Assembly: GCA_943789165.1 (NCBI GenBank)
Contig: CALSTB010000004.1
Coordinates: 124,001-188,000 of the forward strand
Source: an uncultured Bacteroidia bacterium
GTDB lineage: Bacteria > Bacteroidota > Bacteroidia > NS11-12g > UBA9320
Length of the DNA: 64,000 bases
Direction of reading: 5' to 3'
Shown piece after piece: positions 1 through 9,048 of this stretch; positions within the stretch are counted from its first letter, which is position 1, and each line of letters opens with the position of its first letter. The notes beneath the pieces are model-generated. The model made no database searches, was not told the DNA's origin, and saw only the letters and a list, made by a program, of their open reading frames with translations. The position numbers and the translations under genes are program-made.

Positions 1-1
1 G

Positions 2-460
2 TTTTTAGCTGTTGAACCTACTGAACTATCTAAAATTTCAAGACCTGAATTAGACGCGTTCTTTAAAGAAAATGGCGCCATTGAAATCAGAGAAAGAAAT
101 TTAGACGGTGAATCACACGCTGCTCCAGTTAAAAAAGCAGAACCAGTTGCCAAGCCAGCTGCTAAAGCAAAGACTAAAGCTCCAGAGTTGACTGAAGATC
201 AAAAGACAGAAAAATTGTCGTTGTTGAAATCTGTTGTTGGCGAAGGATCTTCGGATCAGAAAGACGACTTAAAGGAGATCAACGGAGTTGGTCCAGTGTA
301 CGAAGACAAATTAAACTCAATTGGTATATACAGATTTGAACAGGTGTCGAAACTGACTCCTGAAGCAATCAAAGCGATTGAAGAGTTAACTAAATATTTC
401 CCTGGAAAAATCGAACGAGAAGATTGGGTTTCTCAGGCTAAAAACTTAATGGACAAATAA
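2..460 (+). CDS. actD: Alternative complex III subunit ActD, C-terminal part (partial at left edge)
   Basis: The frame is open from the left edge and gives the last 152 residues. The first ~32 residues resemble the end of ActD (DUF3341), the small membrane subunit of quinol:cytochrome c oxidoreductase; the core ending AFFKENGAIEIRER fits that family, and actE and actF follow directly. After an Ala/Lys/Pro-rich linker (about residues 40-65 of the fragment) comes a domain with GVGPVYEDKLNSIGIYRF and a closing REDWVSQAK. From family knowledge this is the helix-hairpin-helix-like module found at the C-terminus of some NuoE and ribosomal L21 proteins. The family usually stops before this module, so this is an extended ActD. 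Only 2 bp separate it from actE. The subunit name rests on the short family match plus gene order. Confidence 0.78.
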   Translation, partial: FLAVEPTELSKISRPELDAFFKENGAIEIRERNLDGESHAAPVKKAEPVAKPAAKAKTKAPELTEDQKTEKLSLLKSVVGEGSSDQKDDLKEINGVGPVYEDKLNSIGIYRFEQVSKLTPEAIKAIEELTKYFPGKIEREDWVSQAKNLMDK

Positions 461-462
461 CT

Positions 463-1491
463 ATGCAGTTTTTACAAAATCGAAAAAATAAAATAAACGG
501 TTTGTTGCTAATTGCTGCAAGCACGTTGGTGGGTTGTTCAGCAGGTGGTAATAAAACTGGCTATGAATACGCACCGAATATGTATGAGTCAGAAGCCTAT
601 GAAGCATATACGCAAACAGGTTATATGAAGTACAATCCAAATGGTATGACAATGAGAACTCCAGTAAATGGAACTGTTGCCAATGGCCAAATGGGATATA
701 CAATGTATACTGAAGGTTATGAAGCATCGGTAGCTTGGAGAAATCCTATTGCACCTACAGAAGCAAATGTTGCTGAAGGTATGAGGTTGTACAACATTCA
801 GTGTCAACATTGCCATGGTAAAAAAGGTAAAAACGACGGTGGAGTTATCAAAAGCGGTCAGTATCCACCACCACCATGGGACGGTTATCAGTCGAATGAC
901 ATTAAAAACTTACCAGATGGTAAAGCATTCCACTCAATTACCTATGGTAAAGGAAACATGGGAGCACACGGAAACGTATTGACTCCAGAAGAGCGCTGGA
1001 AGGTGTTACATTATGTTAGAAGCTTAAGCCTTGGTGATGCATTTGTATACGCTGCTGAAGGAACTGAAGACAATAAGGACGTTGTGTCTATGGATGCAAA
1101 GTCGTTTGACGGGTTTGAATTAGCAGATATAGGAGCGGACCTTGAAACCATTAACGGCGCTATGCGCAACGTTAAATTTAACGGTTTGGCTTATAAGAAA
1201 TTTGAAGATTCAAGTATTCCGCATATCGACAAAGTTGCTGCTTACATGAAGGAGCATCCGGAATTAAAGGCAATGGTTGTTGGTCATGTGGCATCTGATG
1301 CAAATATTCCTGGATTTGGAGAGTTGAGTTTAATTCGAGCTAAAACAGTTTGTGATTATCTTGAGTCTAAAGGAATATCGAGAGATCGATTAAGCCCTAA
1401 AGGAAAAGGATCCTCAATGCCTGCTGTGTCAAATGACACTAAAGACGGCAAAGAGACGAATAGGAGAGTAGAAATTTATTTCATTAAATAA
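463..1491 (+). CDS. actE: ActE, monohaem cytochrome c lipoprotein fused to an OmpA-like domain
   Basis: This 342-residue protein begins with a lipoprotein signal (lipobox LVGC, lipidated Cys25), so it should be anchored on the periplasmic side. A Tyr-rich region with APNMYES is typical of ActE. A class I cytochrome c domain follows with CQHCH at 114-118. It passes electrons from quinol oxidation in alternative complex III toward the terminal oxidase. Residues ~240-342 form an OmpA-type domain (ELSLIRAKTV, GISRDRL, ETNRRVEIYF). The usual ActE is a short cytochrome without this part. Aligned with E. coli OmpA, the diaminopimelate-binding Asp is replaced while the following Arg is kept, so peptidoglycan binding is uncertain. 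The ATG lies 2 bp after actD, and actF starts 16 bp downstream. Confidence 0.88.
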   Translation: MQFLQNRKNKINGLLLIAASTLVGCSAGGNKTGYEYAPNMYESEAYEAYTQTGYMKYNPNGMTMRTPVNGTVANGQMGYTMYTEGYEASVAWRNPIAPTEANVAEGMRLYNIQCQHCHGKKGKNDGGVIKSGQYPPPPWDGYQSNDIKNLPDGKAFHSITYGKGNMGAHGNVLTPEERWKVLHYVRSLSLGDAFVYAAEGTEDNKDVVSMDAKSFDGFELADIGADLETINGAMRNVKFNGLAYKKFEDSSIPHIDKVAAYMKEHPELKAMVVGHVASDANIPGFGELSLIRAKTVCDYLESKGISRDRLSPKGKGSSMPAVSNDTKDGKETNRRVEIYFIK

Positions 1492-1507
1492 TCAGAATAA
1501 AAAGAAA

Positions 1508-2968
1508 ATGGGACACCATCATATATCTGAGGTAAGCAACGAAAAATATGTATTTACAGGCCGATCTAAGGCTATTGTAGGTCTAGTGTTTTTGGTGGGA
1601 TTGATTCTGACTTTTATCGGAATGAATCAAATCAAACATGAAGCAGCTCACGATTCAGGAGACGCTCATGTAGAAGAACATGCAACTGTCGAAAACGAAC
1701 TTCCTGTTCATACTGTGAGTATGCAAGAAGGTCATCAAGAACACGGTGATGAAGCACATGCAGAAGGGGCACACACTACGGAAGAAGCCCATGCTTCTGA
1801 AGAGGCACATGCTGGAGCAAGTCATGAAGGCGAGCACGTTGAAGAACACGGAAGCCATCACGGTCCAACTTGGATCACACGTTTGTGGGCTAACTTATTA
1901 TTAAACTCATACTACTTCATGTTATTTGCAGTAGGCGCGTTGTTCTTTTTAGCTGTAAACTATGCAGCCAATGCGGGTTGGTCAACACTTTTGAAACGAA
2001 TTATCGAGTCAATTAGCTCTTACCTGCCTGTAGGAATCATAACTTTAGGTTTGGTTCTGTATTTTGGTAAAGAACACTTGTATCATTGGGTAGCCTACTT
2101 AAACCAAGGCTTAGATCCAGGTCAAGCTGGGTATGACAAAATCTTAGCTGGTAAAGACTGGTTCTTATCAACTGGATGGTTATTGATTGGCGTACCGACT
2201 ATCATGGTAATCTGGTGGATATTTAGAATCGTATTGGTTCGTTTATCTCACAAAGAAGATGAAGAAGGTGGTGTATCAAACTTCAAAAAGAGCATCACGT
2301 ATTCTGCTGCTTTCTTAGTAGTTTTTGCGTTTAGCTTCTCCATGTTAAGCTGGTTGGTAATGATGAGTATTGATCCACACTGGTACAGTACTATGTATTC
2401 AGTTTACAACTTTGCTATTGCCTTCGTTACTTCATTAACCGTTATATGTTTCTTTACTTTATATCTTAAAGCTAAAGGATATATGGAAGTGGTTTCTGAC
2501 GAAGTAATTCACGATTTAGGTAAGTTCATGTTTGCCTTCAGTATTTTCTGGGGATATATCTTCATTTGTCAATTCCTGTTGATATGGTATGCAAACATCA
2601 CTGAAGAGAGCATCTACTTTGCGCAGCGTTTAACGCCTAATTTCAAATGGTTCTTTAGAACGAATATCATCATGTGTTTTGCACTTCCTTTCTTAATCTT
2701 AATGATGAGAAATGCGAAACGTAATCCTAAGGTGTTGTTAGTAGCTGGATCTATGATTTTATTAGGTCACTGGTTAGATTTATTCATTATGATTATGCCA
2801 GGAACTGTTGGACAATCAGCGCAGATTGGTATGTTAGAAGTTGGATTAACAATGACTTTTGCAGGCTTATTTATCTTCTGGGTATTGCACAACTTATCAC
2901 AGAGAAACTTATACGCTAAGAACCACCCATACTTGTTAGAATCAGCTAACCACGACGTAGGGGTATAA
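1508..2968 (+). CDS. actF: ActF, integral membrane subunit of alternative complex III
   Basis: A 486-residue polytopic membrane protein in the ActF position, last gene of the operon. ActF is the second large membrane subunit of quinol:cytochrome c oxidoreductase, related to ActC/NrfD-like proteins. About ten hydrophobic segments are visible, the first at residues 23-40 and the rest from ~133 on. Between them, residues 44-118 form a hydrophilic loop rich in His, Glu and Ala with 16 histidines (for example HVEEHGSHH), plus a HHH run at residues 3-5. Such a loop can bind metal ions, but that is inference. The gene ends 20 bp before a strong terminator, which closes the operon. Confidence 0.87.
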   Translation: MGHHHISEVSNEKYVFTGRSKAIVGLVFLVGLILTFIGMNQIKHEAAHDSGDAHVEEHATVENELPVHTVSMQEGHQEHGDEAHAEGAHTTEEAHASEEAHAGASHEGEHVEEHGSHHGPTWITRLWANLLLNSYYFMLFAVGALFFLAVNYAANAGWSTLLKRIIESISSYLPVGIITLGLVLYFGKEHLYHWVAYLNQGLDPGQAGYDKILAGKDWFLSTGWLLIGVPTIMVIWWIFRIVLVRLSHKEDEEGGVSNFKKSITYSAAFLVVFAFSFSMLSWLVMMSIDPHWYSTMYSVYNFAIAFVTSLTVICFFTLYLKAKGYMEVVSDEVIHDLGKFMFAFSIFWGYIFICQFLLIWYANITEESIYFAQRLTPNFKWFFRTNIIMCFALPFLILMMRNAKRNPKVLLVAGSMILLGHWLDLFIMIMPGTVGQSAQIGMLEVGLTMTFAGLFIFWVLHNLSQRNLYAKNHPYLLESANHDVGV

Positions 2969-2988
2969 AACATTATATTTTCATTATG

Positions 2989-3023
2989 AAGCCTCATTTG
3001 CAGTTTGCAGATGAGGCTTTTTT
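2989..3023 (+). terminator. Rho-independent terminator after actF
   Basis: A 13-bp stem (arms 2989-3001 and 3007-3019, one G-T pair, loop agttt) runs straight into a T tract. It lies 20 bp after the actF stop codon. Confidence 0.92.
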
Positions 3024-3260
3024 GATTTTAGATTTTTGATTTCAGATTGAAGATTTGTCCTACGCGTCATTCAGAAGTTCGACTTGAGGAGAACTGAAGA
3101 ATCTTTTTGATTTCAGATTTCAGATTGAAGATTTGCCCTATGCGTCATTCAGAAGTTCGACTTGAGAATCTTTTTGATTTTCGATTTTTGATTTCAGATT
3201 GAAGATTTTCGATTGAAGATTTCAACTTCAACTTAGACTTCAACTTCAACTTATTCTCCC
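3024..3260. repeat. Intergenic repeat words (cgtcattcag type, gatttcagatt type, cttcaactt type)
   Basis: The 353-bp gap between actF and the ABC-F gene holds no gene. It has several copies of gatttcagattgaagattt, two copies of the word cgtcattcagaagttcgact (3064 and 3142; the second is shortened before gaatcttttt), and a run of cttcaactt units at 3224-3255. The same words recur in most larger gaps of this window. The longer first copy contains complementary AGTTC and GAACT arms and could fold. Confidence 0.8.
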
Positions 3261-3291
3261 TCCTCAATTATCAATTGCCCAACAAACGGAT

Positions 3292-3299
3292 TATCTTTG
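3292..3299 (+). promoter_or_regulatory. Bacteroidota-type -7 element of the ABC-F gene
   Basis: TATCTTTG matches the known Bacteroidota -7 consensus TAnnTTTG and lies 22 bp before the chosen ATG. A TTG at 3275-3277 could be the -33 part, but the spacing is short. Confidence 0.5.
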
Positions 3300-3315
3300 C
3301 GCGCCTATTCAATAA

Positions 3316-4926
<1,611 letters not shown>

Positions 4927-4936
4927 TATTTAAATA

Positions 4937-5623
4937 ATGAAAAAACTAGTTTTAGGTGTAGTGGCTACTATGATGGTGCTCGCTTCTTGTAACAATGGTG
5001 GTGGCGCTTCTGGTGACATCGAATTAATTGATTTAAACGATAGTATGTCGTATGCCTTGGGTTGTTTAATTAGCGACAACAACCAGAAAAATTTCGATGA
5101 TGACATCGATATTGATATTTTTCTTGCTGCGATTAAAGAACACAGCGATTCAAACGCGGATTTATTGATTCCTTTTGATGAAGCAGAAATGATTCTAAAA
5201 GCATACGCGTATAAAAAGTCGAATGCCATCGCTGATAAAACAATGGCGGATGGAATGGCGTTTTTAGAAAACAACAAGACACAAGAAGGCGTTGTTACTT
5301 TGGAAAGTGGCGTTCAGTACAAGGTGCTTAAAGCTGGTACAGGACCACAACCTACTTTAGAAGATACGGTTATCTGTCATTATACTGGAACGTTCATCGA
5401 CGGTAAGGTGTTTGATAGTTCTGTTGAGCGTGGCGAACCTGCTAAGTTTACTGTTAACGGTGTGATTAGAGGATGGCAACAAATCGTTCCAATGATGCCA
5501 GTAGGTTCAAAATGGATGGTGTACATACCTTCTAACATGGCTTATGGCTCAAAAGACAGCCAAGGAATGCCAGCTAATTCGACTTTAATTTTCGAAATCG
5601 AGTTACTCGAAATCGTTAAGTAA
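4937..5623 (+). CDS. FKBP-type peptidyl-prolyl isomerase, lipoprotein (Mip-like), first copy
   Basis: A 228-residue lipoprotein (lipobox LASC, Cys18). It has an N-terminal Mip/FkpA-like segment (SMSYALGCLISDN, residues ~37-110) and a C-terminal FKBP domain with HYTGTFIDGKVFDSS and a YIPSNMAYG pocket motif. It should catalyse cis-trans isomerisation at proline and help fold proteins in the periplasm or at the outer membrane. It follows the ABC-F gene by 10 bp and precedes a paralogue of the same length, which suggests a duplication. Confidence 0.9.
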   Translation: MKKLVLGVVATMMVLASCNNGGGASGDIELIDLNDSMSYALGCLISDNNQKNFDDDIDIDIFLAAIKEHSDSNADLLIPFDEAEMILKAYAYKKSNAIADKTMADGMAFLENNKTQEGVVTLESGVQYKVLKAGTGPQPTLEDTVICHYTGTFIDGKVFDSSVERGEPAKFTVNGVIRGWQQIVPMMPVGSKWMVYIPSNMAYGSKDSQGMPANSTLIFEIELLEIVK

Positions 5624-5697
5624 TCGACGTCGGATAAAGCCATTATCATTCTGGATTGATTTTTGATTCAGAAAGATTGAATTTAATTTTTAGAAAA

Positions 5698-6384
5698 ATG
5701 AAAAAAATAATTTTAGTAGTTGTCGTTGCAGCCTTTGTGGTATTAACGTCGATGAAATTAACATCAAATAAAACAATGCAAGGACAGACAGAGGTAGACG
5801 CATTATCGTATGCGTTAGGAATTAATGTTGGAAACAATTTAAAGTCGAGTGGATTCGAAGAAATCAATGCAGACGAATTTATTAAAGGCTTAAAAGAAGC
5901 AATGGCCGGTCAGGTGTCGGAACAAACATTGGCAACTACCAACGCTGCAATTCAAAACTACATGCAAGAAAAGGAAGCTGAAAAAGCAAAAGAACTTGCA
6001 AAAGTGGGTGCACAGTTTTTAGAAGACAATGCCAAAAAAGAAGGTGTTGTGACATTGCCAAGCGGTTTACAGTATAAAGTCATTACGGCTGGTACTGGAC
6101 CAAAAGCAGTCGACGGCGACCAAGTAACAACACATTACACAGGTAAGTTTGTAGACGGTAAGGTATTTGATAGCTCAGTGAGCCGAGGAGAGCCTGCAAC
6201 GTTTGGAGTGAACCAAGTAATCAAAGGTTGGACAGAAGCTCTTAAATTAATGCCAGAAGGGTCTAAGTGGGAGTTATACATTCCTTATGATTTAGCGTAT
6301 GGTGCTCAAGGTCGACCACCACAAATTCCAGAATATTCTATGTTGATCTTCGAAATCGAATTGATTGACGTTGTTGGGAAGTAA
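5698..6384 (+). CDS. FKBP-type peptidyl-prolyl isomerase (Mip-like), second copy
   Basis: A 228-residue paralogue of the preceding gene. It has an N-terminal hydrophobic segment (residues 4-18) with no lipobox Cys, so it is probably cleaved and periplasmic or held by the uncleaved segment. The Mip-like N-terminal part contains ALSYALGINVGNNL and a long charged helix (~85-115). The FKBP domain has HYTGKFVDGKVFDSS and YIPYDLAYG. The start at 5698 gives a normal signal sequence; an earlier in-frame ATG at 5656 would add 14 residues without signal character. The 74-bp gap to the first copy has no clear terminator, so co-transcription is likely. A terminator follows. Confidence 0.9.
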   Translation: MKKIILVVVVAAFVVLTSMKLTSNKTMQGQTEVDALSYALGINVGNNLKSSGFEEINADEFIKGLKEAMAGQVSEQTLATTNAAIQNYMQEKEAEKAKELAKVGAQFLEDNAKKEGVVTLPSGLQYKVITAGTGPKAVDGDQVTTHYTGKFVDGKVFDSSVSRGEPATFGVNQVIKGWTEALKLMPEGSKWELYIPYDLAYGAQGRPPQIPEYSMLIFEIELIDVVGK

Positions 6385-6407
6385 TTTTTAGCACTTAACA
6401 TATTTAG

Positions 6408-6437
6408 AAGGAGCATCGTATAGGTGCTCCTTTTTTA
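6408..6437 (+). terminator. Rho-independent terminator after the FKBP pair
   Basis: Stem AAGGAGCA / TGCTCCTT with a 9-nt loop, followed by six T. It is 24 bp after the stop codon. Confidence 0.9.
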
Positions 6438-6440
6438 TTT

Positions 6441-6720
6441 TGAGGAATCAGGAATTAGCCACTAGGAGTTAGGGCGCAAAGAGAAAAGAAAATAGAATAA
6501 AGAAAATAGACAGGGTATCCTTGCCTGAAATAGGTTGTCACTTTTTAGTTATTTGTATTCAAACATGCAGACATTCAAAATTAGGAATTAGGGTTTTGAT
6601 TTGAACAAGGTGTATATCAAATTAACGAGATTCTTCGCTGCGCTCTGAATGACGCGTAGGAAAATCTGAAATCTCCAATCTGAAATCTAAAATCTCCAAT
6701 CTGAAATCTAAAATCAAAAA
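6441..6720. repeat. Intergenic repeat field between convergent genes
   Basis: The 337-bp gap after the second FKBP gene holds no gene beyond the terminator. It contains the word ggaattagccactaggagtt near 6450, an IS-end relic (listed separately), an inverted copy of the gaagaatct/cattcag word at 6629-6660 and runs of aatctgaaatct at 6663-6718 that reach the stop of the sugar transferase gene. Confidence 0.75.
6511..6572 (-). mobile_element. Relic of an IS3-family element end (transposase C-terminus plus terminal repeat)
   Basis: The stretch with ggttg.cactttttagttatt and tattcaaa closely matches the low-coordinate end of the complete IS at 29609-29670. Read on the minus strand it codes MFEYK-stop, matching the FEYQ-stop end of that transposase. 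The adjoining aaatag and tatcc bases resemble the terminal inverted repeat. No other part of an IS is present, so this is a leftover. Confidence 0.55.
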
Positions 6721-6721
6721 C

Positions 6722-8128
6722 CTACTTCCCTCGTCCCTGCACCATAATCAATACAGTGTAGATCAATATCTTAAAATCTAGTGCCAACGACATATTCTCG
6801 ACATACAGAATATCGTATTTCATGCGCTCCAACATCTCGTCAACGTTTTCTGCGTATCCGTATTTTACTTGGCCCCAACTGGTAATACCAGGTTTAACAC
6901 GATGAAGTCGTTTGTAATGTGGTGCGCGAGCAACAATTTGATCGATATAGAACTGTCTTTCTGGTCTTGGACCGACCAATGTCATGTCGTTAATCAACAC
7001 GTTGTAAAATTGTGGAAGTTCATCCAGCCGCGTTTTACGCAATATCTTACCCACCTTGGTGATACGTGGGTCATCTTCAGATGACAACATTGGACCACGT
7101 TGTTCAGAATCCGTATACATAGACCTGAACTTAAATATCTTAAATGGCTTGCCTCCTAAACCAATTCGTTCCTGACTGAAAAAGATAGGCCCTTTGCTCG
7201 TCGCATATACAGCAATGGCAATAATGAACAGAAAAGGAAAACCAATAACAATGGCCAACGTGGATATTAGGATGTCTAAAAATCGTTTGACACTTTTTTG
7301 CCAGTCTGGCATTAAATACGGACTAATCTGAATCAGTAAAGCCCCTAATATATTGTTGATCCTAACACTTCCAGAAAGGATGTCGTACATGTCAGGAATG
7401 ATTTTAATGTTTACGCCAGTCCCACTGAGTTGGTCAATAATCTTGTTGATTTTACTGTGCTCGCTGGTTTCGATAGCAATGATGGCTTCTTCAATTTGTT
7501 CAGATTCAATAATCGTTGCCAATTCTTTGTACGAGCCTAAATGTGGCAATTGGTTGTTAAACAAACCTTTGTCTTCACCGTTGACGTTTACATATCCTTT
7601 AAACAAATACCCTTCACTGTTTTTAGCGTTTTCTAAATCTTGGTACAAACCAAACGCGTTGTCATCAGAACCGATGAGCACCGTGTTAAAACCTATTTTA
7701 CGCCGTTTGATTCTGTTGCCAATTCTAGTGGTCAATATGACACGGAATAATTCTGTTATACCAAAGTGAAAGGCAAACAAGGCAACAAATGAGTTGTAGT
7801 ACTCGGTATAGGCCAAAACTTTGTCATCCAACAGGACACCAAAGAATAAAACCAAACAGCCAAAGAAACTGACAATCAGAACTTGGCTCAGTTCTTTTAG
7901 TCTCGATTTTCTTAAAACCTCTTGATATTGACCATAAAGGTAAAAAGCAAATACCCAGAAAATGGGAATGGCAATTAACCCGAGGTATAGGTTAGGATCT
8001 TCAAGACCATTGCTTACTTCTTTGTTTTCTTGAATGACAGATCGATAAAAGTAAAACAGCAACCATGAAATGGCTCCCGAAATTAAATCCGATAAGAGAT
8101 AGAGGAGTTTGTAATACCGAAGCTTCAA
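6722..8128 (-). CDS. Polyprenyl glycosylphosphotransferase (WcaJ/WbaP-type initiating sugar transferase)
   Basis: A 468-residue membrane enzyme that should move a sugar-1-phosphate from a UDP-sugar to undecaprenyl phosphate, the first step of exopolysaccharide or O-antigen synthesis. Hydrophobic segments lie at roughly 12-30, 50-68, 85-104 and 108-130. A CoA-binding-like domain follows (~150-260, with VLIGSDDNAFGLYQDL). The catalytic bacterial sugar transferase domain (from ~283) has KFRSM, RLDELPQFYNVL and LVGPRP, which are hallmark residues. It overlaps the upstream lipoprotein gene by 4 bp (ATGA) as last gene of a three-gene operon. The sugar is not predictable from sequence. Confidence 0.93.
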   Translation of the reverse strand: MKLRYYKLLYLLSDLISGAISWLLFYFYRSVIQENKEVSNGLEDPNLYLGLIAIPIFWVFAFYLYGQYQEVLRKSRLKELSQVLIVSFFGCLVLFFGVLLDDKVLAYTEYYNSFVALFAFHFGITELFRVILTTRIGNRIKRRKIGFNTVLIGSDDNAFGLYQDLENAKNSEGYLFKGYVNVNGEDKGLFNNQLPHLGSYKELATIIESEQIEEAIIAIETSEHSKINKIIDQLSGTGVNIKIIPDMYDILSGSVRINNILGALLIQISPYLMPDWQKSVKRFLDILISTLAIVIGFPFLFIIAIAVYATSKGPIFFSQERIGLGGKPFKIFKFRSMYTDSEQRGPMLSSEDDPRITKVGKILRKTRLDELPQFYNVLINDMTLVGPRPERQFYIDQIVARAPHYKRLHRVKPGITSWGQVKYGYAENVDEMLERMKYDILYVENMSLALDFKILIYTVLIMVQGRGK

Positions 8129-9048
8129 AAATGCAACAACTTTAAGTTGTCAAAGTAAACTCGTGCATTTGGATTATCCGAAAAATTCTTTGCGTAAATA
8201 AATATTTTGAACGTCGCATTGGTAAATCGCGGGTCACTCATGTCTTCGTTTAAGCTGATGTAACTCTTTTTCCATTCTCCGTCGGTCTTAAATAAATACA
8301 AAACGTTTACGCGGTCAATAAGAATACCCACCTGATCATACGCATAGAAACCAATTTGTGCCTCAGTTTCTAAATTGTAATTCATTTCCAAATAGGTAGA
8401 TGAGTTACGTGGAACAGCAAACTTACTGATGGTCGAATTTTCGAATCTTTGGTTGATTGAGTCAAATTCTATGTAACCAGAGACTTGGTTTAAGTTACTG
8501 TGTCTATACACTTCGGAAGGGTCATACGTCAAACGCATTGAATCTTCTTCAATGTCAACACCACTAGGCTCGAAACTGATGGTCCTATCTTCAAAATCTT
8601 CTATCCACTTAAATTCAGTAGAGTCGTGGTATCGTATTTTTGGAAAAAATGAATCTATTCTGCCTGGTACCAAAACCATGGTATCCTGAGCGGCTTTATA
8701 AAACGGGTAGATTTCACGGTCATCTGAACGACCATTCTTTTTGATTCCTGCCAAAATGGTTATCCTAGCGGTATCCATGGCCAATACTGGAATCGTCACA
8801 GGTACTTCAAAGGCACCTATAAGCTGTCCATCTACATAAACCCAGGCATCTTTAATGTCGTGTGCATTACTGCCTTGGCTGTTGTCTGATTTAGTTGTTA
8901 AGGAAAATGTATCAATAAAAAAGTAAACAGGTGTTTGCTCTTCTCTGTCAAACGTGTTGCAACCGTTTAATAATAAGATAGTTGCAATGCTTGCAATTAC
9001 TGTTAATGACTTAAGAAAGTTCGATGGTTTTTTGAAATACGTTATCAT
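8125..9048 (-). CDS. Lipoprotein of unknown function
   Basis: A 307-residue protein with lipoprotein signal (LLNGC, Cys at ~30). I do not recognise the family. The body is rich in beta-type sequence, with a likely jelly-roll or carbohydrate-binding-like C-terminal half (residues ~150-307 with YIEFDS, YLEMNYNLETEAQIGFYAYD and a final VYFDNLKLLHF), a pattern often seen in cell-surface proteins. It overlaps both neighbours by 4 bp, so it is translationally coupled to the Gfo/Idh gene upstream and the sugar transferase downstream. A role in handling the surface polysaccharide is inference only. Confidence 0.8.
   Translation of the reverse strand: MITYFKKPSNFLKSLTVIASIATILLLNGCNTFDREEQTPVYFFIDTFSLTTKSDNSQGSNAHDIKDAWVYVDGQLIGAFEVPVTIPVLAMDTARITILAGIKKNGRSDDREIYPFYKAAQDTMVLVPGRIDSFFPKIRYHDSTEFKWIEDFEDRTISFEPSGVDIEEDSMRLTYDPSEVYRHSNLNQVSGYIEFDSINQRFENSTISKFAVPRNSSTYLEMNYNLETEAQIGFYAYDQVGILIDRVNVLYLFKTDGEWKKSYISLNEDMSDPRFTNATFKIFIYAKNFSDNPNARVYFDNLKLLHF

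Noticed and set aside
461..727. An 88-codon frame on the minus strand over actE.
   Set aside because: It is antisense to a well-supported cytochrome gene and shows no domain.
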